Below, one piece after another: positions 58,961-64,000 of a stretch of 64,000 nt of DNA. The translations under genes were made by a program, and so were the position numbers. This stretch comes from Escallonia rubra. Its lineage: Eukaryota; Streptophyta; Magnoliopsida; Escalloniales; Escalloniaceae. The notes beneath the pieces were generated by a model that saw nothing but the letters and a program-made list of their open reading frames with translations, did no database searches and had not been told where the DNA came from. Position 1 is the stretch's first letter; every line of letters starts with the position of its first letter. The stretch lies in the NCBI GenBank assembly GCA_033065855.1, contig JAVXUO010002484.1, forward strand, positions 186,001-250,000, written 5' to 3'.

Positions 58961-61900
58961 CTACTTGCCAGGGGAAAGTTTCTTCCCACCATACAGCTCT
59001 TTTGCCAAGGGATTTGCTGCCCAATGATTAACAGCAACACGACTTGTAGGTTGGAACCCAACGATATCTCCATCAGCCGATAAAACAACCTTACATACGA
59101 CGAGAAAGGAAGAAATGCCAATCAGTGAGAGCCAATGCCTCTGAATGCATTCATGATATAGTTTGTGTACATGCAGGTGGGTGTCTGTGGGGGGTGTGTG
59201 TCTTTTTGTTTTTGGGTGTTGGGGTGGGGGGGGGGGGGGGGGGGGGGTGCAGCATTCTCAAAGCTCCGTCGTGTTTGTGTATTACAGTAGCTGAGAGTCT
59301 GCTCTCAATCTTATCTAGGCTCAGAGTGTCCCTGCATGCTAACCCAGATTATCTTTTCAATCAATCTGATCTTTTGCCTTGATATTTTCTTCCTATTATC
59401 TAACATACTCCCTAGGTCCCTAAACAAGTTTCCTCTTTGACTTTAACACAGTTTCTGGAGAACTAAATGACTGCAACAAAAGACAGTCACAACTAGTTAT
59501 ACTTCCTTTGTTACCCTATTAAGGATGTTAGTTGCAATACCTATGTGTTGTTACCAATAACTTAATGTTTATCATAAAGACGTATATTTTTAAAAATGGC
59601 ATCAATGACGGCATAATTTTTAAAGTGACCAGCTATTTTGGGACAGCTAGCAATAGGGAGGAGGATGGTTATTTAGTGACGGAGGTAATATACCAAGTTA
59701 GTTCAAGCGAAAGGAAGCTAAGATATGTAGCAACTATAGATCATTGTAACAATACCTGATAACTTGCAACATCTTGCCCCGTCACTTTCATCTCTTCGTC
59801 ACTCTTTTCTGAAGGGGCAGAAACTGATGAAATGTCTACATTACTTGAATCAGATTCCACCAACCTCAAGTATTCTGGGAGTTTCCCAGTCCATGCACCA
59901 CCGCCACTTTCCTTTGTTATTTCTCCAGGCCAGCCAAAAGAACTTTTGATTTTTTCAACCACTGATATGCAGAACCCCTCCATCTACCAGTATGAAGAGA
60001 GCATTAGATTCAAGTGGGTAATGTAAAACACAAACATGTGAAGTCTTAACCTCTAAACATATACCGAAATGATAGTTCAAGTAAAACTACTAATCTATTA
60101 AGAGCTACCCTCTTGAATGATCCCTCTTTGTCTTTTTGCATATCTTCATCGGCCCTCTTAAAATCTCTAACACAAGGTTTTTATTCTGATTTTTTTTGGA
60201 CAAGGATGGCTCAGTATGTTCCACCCAAAAAATTATAACTGCCGTCCTGAGTTTTAGGCTATTAAGCAAGGACCCCTCATAGGTGTCAGTGTCCGAACCC
60301 ACAGAATCCCGACACCCCTGAGAGTCGTGTCGGAAACCTCTATGAGGTGTCTGACTATTATCTTTCTTCTTATTTTCCTGCTTCGTCTTTCCTCTTCTGC
60401 TAATTCAGCAATCATAGCATTTATCTTTTCATTCTATACATGGTTGAATTTAGTCTACGTAGCTACTAACATTTGTAAAGCATGTATATATAAATATATA
60501 TCTGCAGTTTTGCAGTGTCCTGCGGAGTCCGAGATTTAATTTTTTGGGGAATTGTCGTGTCCAGTATCTTTCGGACAAGTTTAGGTGAATATATACACAA
60601 ATAACTGACCTCATAACATGAAAGATGCCATTTAGAACTCTTGCGTCTTTTCTTTTTCCTTACATCAATTTTCTATAACTAAAAGCATATTATAAAGCCG
60701 CCAAAGGCCAAAGAAAAGAACCATGTACACAGCAAGTATGCGGAACAAAACAGCTGAGAAAAAATAGCCCCCAAGCTCAATAAAAGTAACCAAAATTATC
60801 TATAAATAAAAACTTAACAAAGAATCAAAATACATCACTTCTCAACCCAAAACCAAAAGACCAGGAGCACAAGATAGTCAAAAAGTGACGCTTCGCATCT
60901 AAAATCAAGGAAGACAAGCCTTCAAAAGTACGATTGCTCCATTCCAAGCATACACACCATAAAAGGCAGAGAGGGGCCATTATCCAGCAATTATTCAAAT
61001 CCTTCCGAATAAAAACTAGCGACCAGCTGCGAACGACACCTATGATCCATCTAGGCATACCCCAATGAATACCAAAAAAAAGAGAGGAGGAAGGACCAGA
61101 TTTCTTGGGCAAAAGGGCAGTACAAAAAGGAGGTGATTTACGGACTTTTCTATTGCGAGACACTGGACACACATGCAGCTAACATTAAGATGACCAATGT
61201 TCGTTTCTTCAAATTATTTTTTGTCAGAATCTTATTTGAAGCACACGGTCTTCCAAGCTACCTTCCAAATGAAAATGCAGAGCCCAGCCCCACGTAACCA
61301 GAAAATGTTAATAGGAAGTAACCTCAAAGAACCCCTGGAGGAAAGTATCCACTCTGAGAACCAATATGAAGATGATGCGCGTCAAGAAACACTTATAAAT
61401 TGAATTACCAGCTCTGCTTTCCCAATCTAGAAAGTGCATACCGAAAGGGGCGTCCATGAAACACCACTCCCAGAGACAGTGACAACTGACTTCAGAAGAG
61501 AGAGAAGTCTTTAGGAGGAGACTCATCACACCAAGGATCGCGCCAAAGACTGAAACGAACTCCAGGAGCAACCGAAAGACAATATGTCATATGAAAAGCC
61601 GTGCCAAACATTCCTGATACTCTTCCATAAACAAGTGCTATAGGTCATATTCACTTCATTAGAAGTCCAGTCACCTTGAATAGTCCCGTATTTACAAGCA
61701 ATGGCCTCTTTCCAGAGCGCACTCATCTCATACCCAAGCTCCACAACCATTCACCAAGTAACACTTTATAGTAAATTTCTAAGTTTCTGATCCCTAAACA
61801 ACCAACTTGAATTGGAGTACCCACTTTCTTCCATTAAACAAGAGAATATTTTAACTCAAACCTTATACCACCCCACAAAAACTCACGTTTGCAATTCTGG

Positions 61901-64000
61901 CCAGTCTGAGAAGATAACAACAAAGTTGAGCCCCCCACCCCCACATATAGAAACTGAAGCTTCCCCAGCCAACCTTTCTTCGAAACATTGATCACTACAT
62001 CCCAAATAGCTTATGATTGAAAGTAGCACCAAAAAGGCAGGCCCAAATAAGTAACAGCAAAAAACTTCTTCTTGCCACCCACCATGGCAGGCATATGCTA
62101 CACATATGGGCAGTAGAAAAATAATACCCTGACAGCAAAATCAACTCAGCTACCGGGATTTCAGGAATGGGCAACCCACGCTAAAACACTTAGCAAATTG
62201 CTGCTTGGAGGACAAAAGAGGATGAATGATCAAGTTCAACCCTAGAGGCAACAGTCATTCATTACTCAAAAATTCCAACCTTATATTCAGTAAAAGATCA
62301 TACTCCTATAGTTAAGATGAAGTAGTCTTCCATTGTGGAAAATTGATCTACTTATCTCTGCTTAAAGCCTATAGTTAAATGACAGTTAGTGTAAAGTGGA
62401 AGACCGATATATAGTCAATGCATCAGTACCTTTTTAGACTCCCCAGGATGATGGTTTATGCAGTCAATAGTAGATGACTGAAGGGAACGATTTTCTCGAG
62501 GGTACTTTGCTCCATTATGCAGTTGGGGCAAATAAAGTTGACGCAGAATGCTGATGATAACAAGAAATAGCCCACTTGCGATGACGGTCGATAGCAATTT
62601 CAACCAAGAAACGCTTCTCTGTAAAATATAGAAGCAATCAACATAGAATTAATACACTTGACTCAAAAAGGCCTATAAAAGCTCGACCCAAGTAACTAAG
62701 ACATGTCATCATCAGGAAACTTATGAGCTATATTTGTATCTCCCAAATGAGAAAGGGGAGGTGAGAGATTCAGTTTCTACTAAAATTTTGACATTTGAAA
62801 ACTTAATTAGTAAGGGCATATAAAGTTCATACATGCGACTCAATAAGTCCACTGTACAATTCAATCCAAGTAACTAAGACAGGTCATTTAAGGAAGACGA
62901 AGAAGGCATGTCATTTCAAAGCATGCAACTTCATGAGCTATTTTTGTATATCTCCCAGAAGGAAAGGGGAAGGTGAGAAGCTTCAGTTTCTGCTACAATT
63001 TCGACATTCCAAAAGTTATTTAATAACTGCATATAAAAGACAAATACTTAACATGAATGATTAACAATTAACAAGTACAGAAGCTGCCGATAGTTCCCAA
63101 ACTAGTAACTTCTTACTTTCCTCCTGTACAACTCCCTGCCTCAAATAACACAATAAGTAATTCTGGAAACTTTATAATCCTGTGGTTATCAGTAATACTA
63201 ACATAAACTACGGCTCACACATTTCTCATAAGCTTTTCTGATGTTATACCGACATAAAACATAAATCCTCACGCTTTTAGAATCCTTATTAAGGTTATGC
63301 GCGTGACACCGATAATTAGTCAAAGAAAGTAGAAGAGAGCCGATGGGCCATCAATGCAACTTCATTTTCTAGGGTTCTTGGCACACTCGACCCAGCGGAC
63401 GAATTTGCCAGGCTGGCCGATCATCCCATCATAGAAACGGAGAGCTAAAGAAGATGGATCACTGTGACATTCTGGGTACATATAAACATGGAAGAGAACA
63501 TGATGAGATGTGTTTGTTTGATCCATCAGCATAGAAAGATCATAAAACCCTAAGAGCAGCAGTTTTGAAGACCTTTATCTATCATATACGTATTGCATGG
63601 ATCATGTAAAAGCATAAAAATCGCTCTGGTACCAGTTGCTCTTAGGGTTTTATGATCTGTCTATATTGATGGATTAAAGGGACATAGGCCGATCTAAGAA
63701 TTTCTCAATACAGTGTGGCTACTATGAGACTATCATGGCCTTTTCAATGGATTAACCACTTGGTCTCTTGCACTATCAAACAGAACACCCTACACTCATG
63801 ATAACTTTTAAGGTTAAAGTCAGCAATTTGACCTTCCAAAAGCCCAAACATAACGTTCGAAGGTAAAGCATACAACAAAGGTTTGACTAAAAATAACACG
63901 TGAAAGAGCATTCTGATGCAACATACATTCGAATACCTTCCTAATGGGCAATTTGGTAGAATTTGCAAGCGCACCACATTGCAGCTGTTTATTAGGCAGT
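58961..64000 (-). CDS. Unrecognised conserved plant membrane protein, 3' part (four exons visible)
   Basis: Four minus-strand exons join in phase 0: 63937-64000 (continuing beyond the window), 62430-62618, 59756-59983 and 58961-59089. All have GT-AG borders. Reading order: ALANSTKLPIRK; RSVSWLKLLS, then a membrane segment (TVIASGLFLVIISIL), then RQLYLPQLHNGAKYPREN; MEGFCISVVEKIKSSFGWPG, with a Ser/Glu-rich stretch (SAPSEKSDEE); and finally the very regular last exon VVLSADGDIVGFQPTSRVAV, NHWAANPLAKELYGGKKLSP, GK, stop. The C-terminal block gives the impression of strong conservation, but I cannot name the family. Introns hold a decayed LINE (60825-62100) and a local duplication (62655-63030). 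The last exon is also duplicated at 51049-51177. Exon calls rest on phase agreement and splice consensus. Confidence 0.65.
59226..59247. repeat. Poly-G tract (22)
   Basis: A run of 22 G in the last intron of the 59-64 kb gene, just past the right breakpoint of the tandem duplication. The equivalent place in copy 1 has no such tract. Confidence 0.85.
60825..62100 (-). mobile_element. Decayed LINE 3' region (RT C-terminus and zf-RVT) in an intron
   Basis: Minus-strand frames give recognisable plant LINE motifs in order: REFLWGGIRFELKYSLV-stop-WKKVG and GCLGIRNLEIYYKVLLGEW near 61890-61760; ALWKEAIACKYG and TCLWKSIRNVWH (61750-61526); then FGIHWGMPRWIIGVVRSW, NCWIMAPLCLLWCVCLEWSN and RTFEGLSSLILD (61172-60825). 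In-frame stops and shifts show that it is dead. It sits in the same orientation as the host gene, in the intron between the exons at 62430-62618 and 59756-59983. Confidence 0.75.
62655..63030. repeat. Imperfect ~180-bp tandem duplication in an intron
   Basis: GACTCAAAAAGGCC...CCAAGTAACTAAGACATGTC...AGATTCAGTTTCTACTA is followed by GACTCAATAAGTCC...CCAAGTAACTAAGACAGGTC...AGCTTCAGTTTCTGCTA. The second copy has a small insertion (GAAGGCATGTCATTTC). It lies in the intron upstream of the exon 62430-62618 (on the minus strand). Confidence 0.65.
63520..63675. repeat. Foldback: ~34-bp inverted repeat around an ~80-bp loop
   Basis: CATCAGCATAGAAAGATCAT then AAAACCCTAAGAGCA (about 63524-63558) is matched by the reverse complement TGCTCTTAGGGTTTT then ATGATCTGTCTATATTGATG (about 63638-63672). 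The transcript would form a long hairpin. It lies in an intron of the 59-64 kb gene. The adjacent GGTACCAGTTGCTCTTAGGG phrase is common in plant repeats. Confidence 0.6.

Larger units (their letters stand above)
53736..59165. repeat. Tandem duplication, copy 2
   Basis: This block is collinear with copy 1 (45584-51260). It keeps the intact UGT-C and the authentic last exon of the downstream gene. It differs from copy 1 by a GC-rich insertion at about 57050-57627 and by extra sequence near 58440-58880. Because it is continuous with the rest of the 3' gene, this is probably the ancestral position of the right half. Confidence 0.85.

Noticed and set aside
1..64000. rRNA, tRNA, CRISPR or prokaryotic operon features
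   Set aside because: Read for cloverleaf arms, conserved rRNA blocks and spaced direct repeats; none found, and gene structure is plainly eukaryotic. Faint or intron-split tRNAs could be missed by eye.

Overview
The window is plant nuclear DNA, most likely from a eudicot. Coding sequence is sparse, genes are split by GT-AG introns, and the intergenic DNA is AT-rich and full of transposon relics, microsatellites and poly-G/poly-C tracts. The proteins belong to plant families: a WUSCHEL-related homeobox protein, UGT79-type glycosyltransferases and a PP28/PDAP1-type phosphoprotein. Nothing fixes the species; an asterid such as an Ericales is only a guess.

Layout. 1-4.1 kb: low-complexity GTG-rich DNA, an inverted-repeat element (about 742-2124) and the leader of a WOX gene. 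4.18-7.4 kb: a WOX9-type homeobox gene, + strand. 7.4-18.7 kb: no recognisable gene, with a local tandem duplication and a 1.06-kb MITE. 18.7-21.5 kb: two tandem, minus-strand, single-exon genes for small single-pass membrane proteins of unknown function, with a second MITE between them. 22.9-30.1 kb: an eight-exon PP28/PDAP1-type gene, minus strand, with another MITE and a GTG-rich block in its introns. 30.1-36.9 kb: gene-poor, with a third member of the MITE family. 36.9-38.3 kb: an intact UGT79-like glycosyltransferase. 39.7-41.8 kb: an array of about five degenerate ~480-bp tandem units. 43.2-44.7 kb: a complete non-autonomous Mutator-like element with ~300-bp terminal inverted repeats, a 9-bp target duplication and captured pieces of a cytochrome P450 gene and of a LEA5/SAG21-like gene.

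45.6-59.2 kb is a recent tandem duplication of about 8 kb. Copy 1 holds a UGT79-like pseudogene broken by one 2-bp deletion. Copy 2 holds its intact, nearly identical sister. The two copies are separated by LINE remnants with zf-RVT and RNase H domains. The duplicated unit starts inside a LINE and ends in the last intron of the next gene, so copy 1 also carries a stranded duplicate of that gene's terminal exon. 59.0-64.0 kb holds the 3' part of that gene: an unrecognised conserved plant protein with one membrane segment, minus strand, running off the window, with a decayed LINE in one intron.

The three UGTs (two intact, one pseudogene, all on the minus strand) form a small cluster that probably makes flavonoid or anthocyanin glycoside branch-chain transferases. 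The other genes are unrelated neighbours. There are no operons or CRISPR arrays, and I found no rRNA or tRNA genes by eye. Exon boundaries were deduced by eye from splice consensus, reading phase and recalled family sequences; none was tested by alignment or transcript data.
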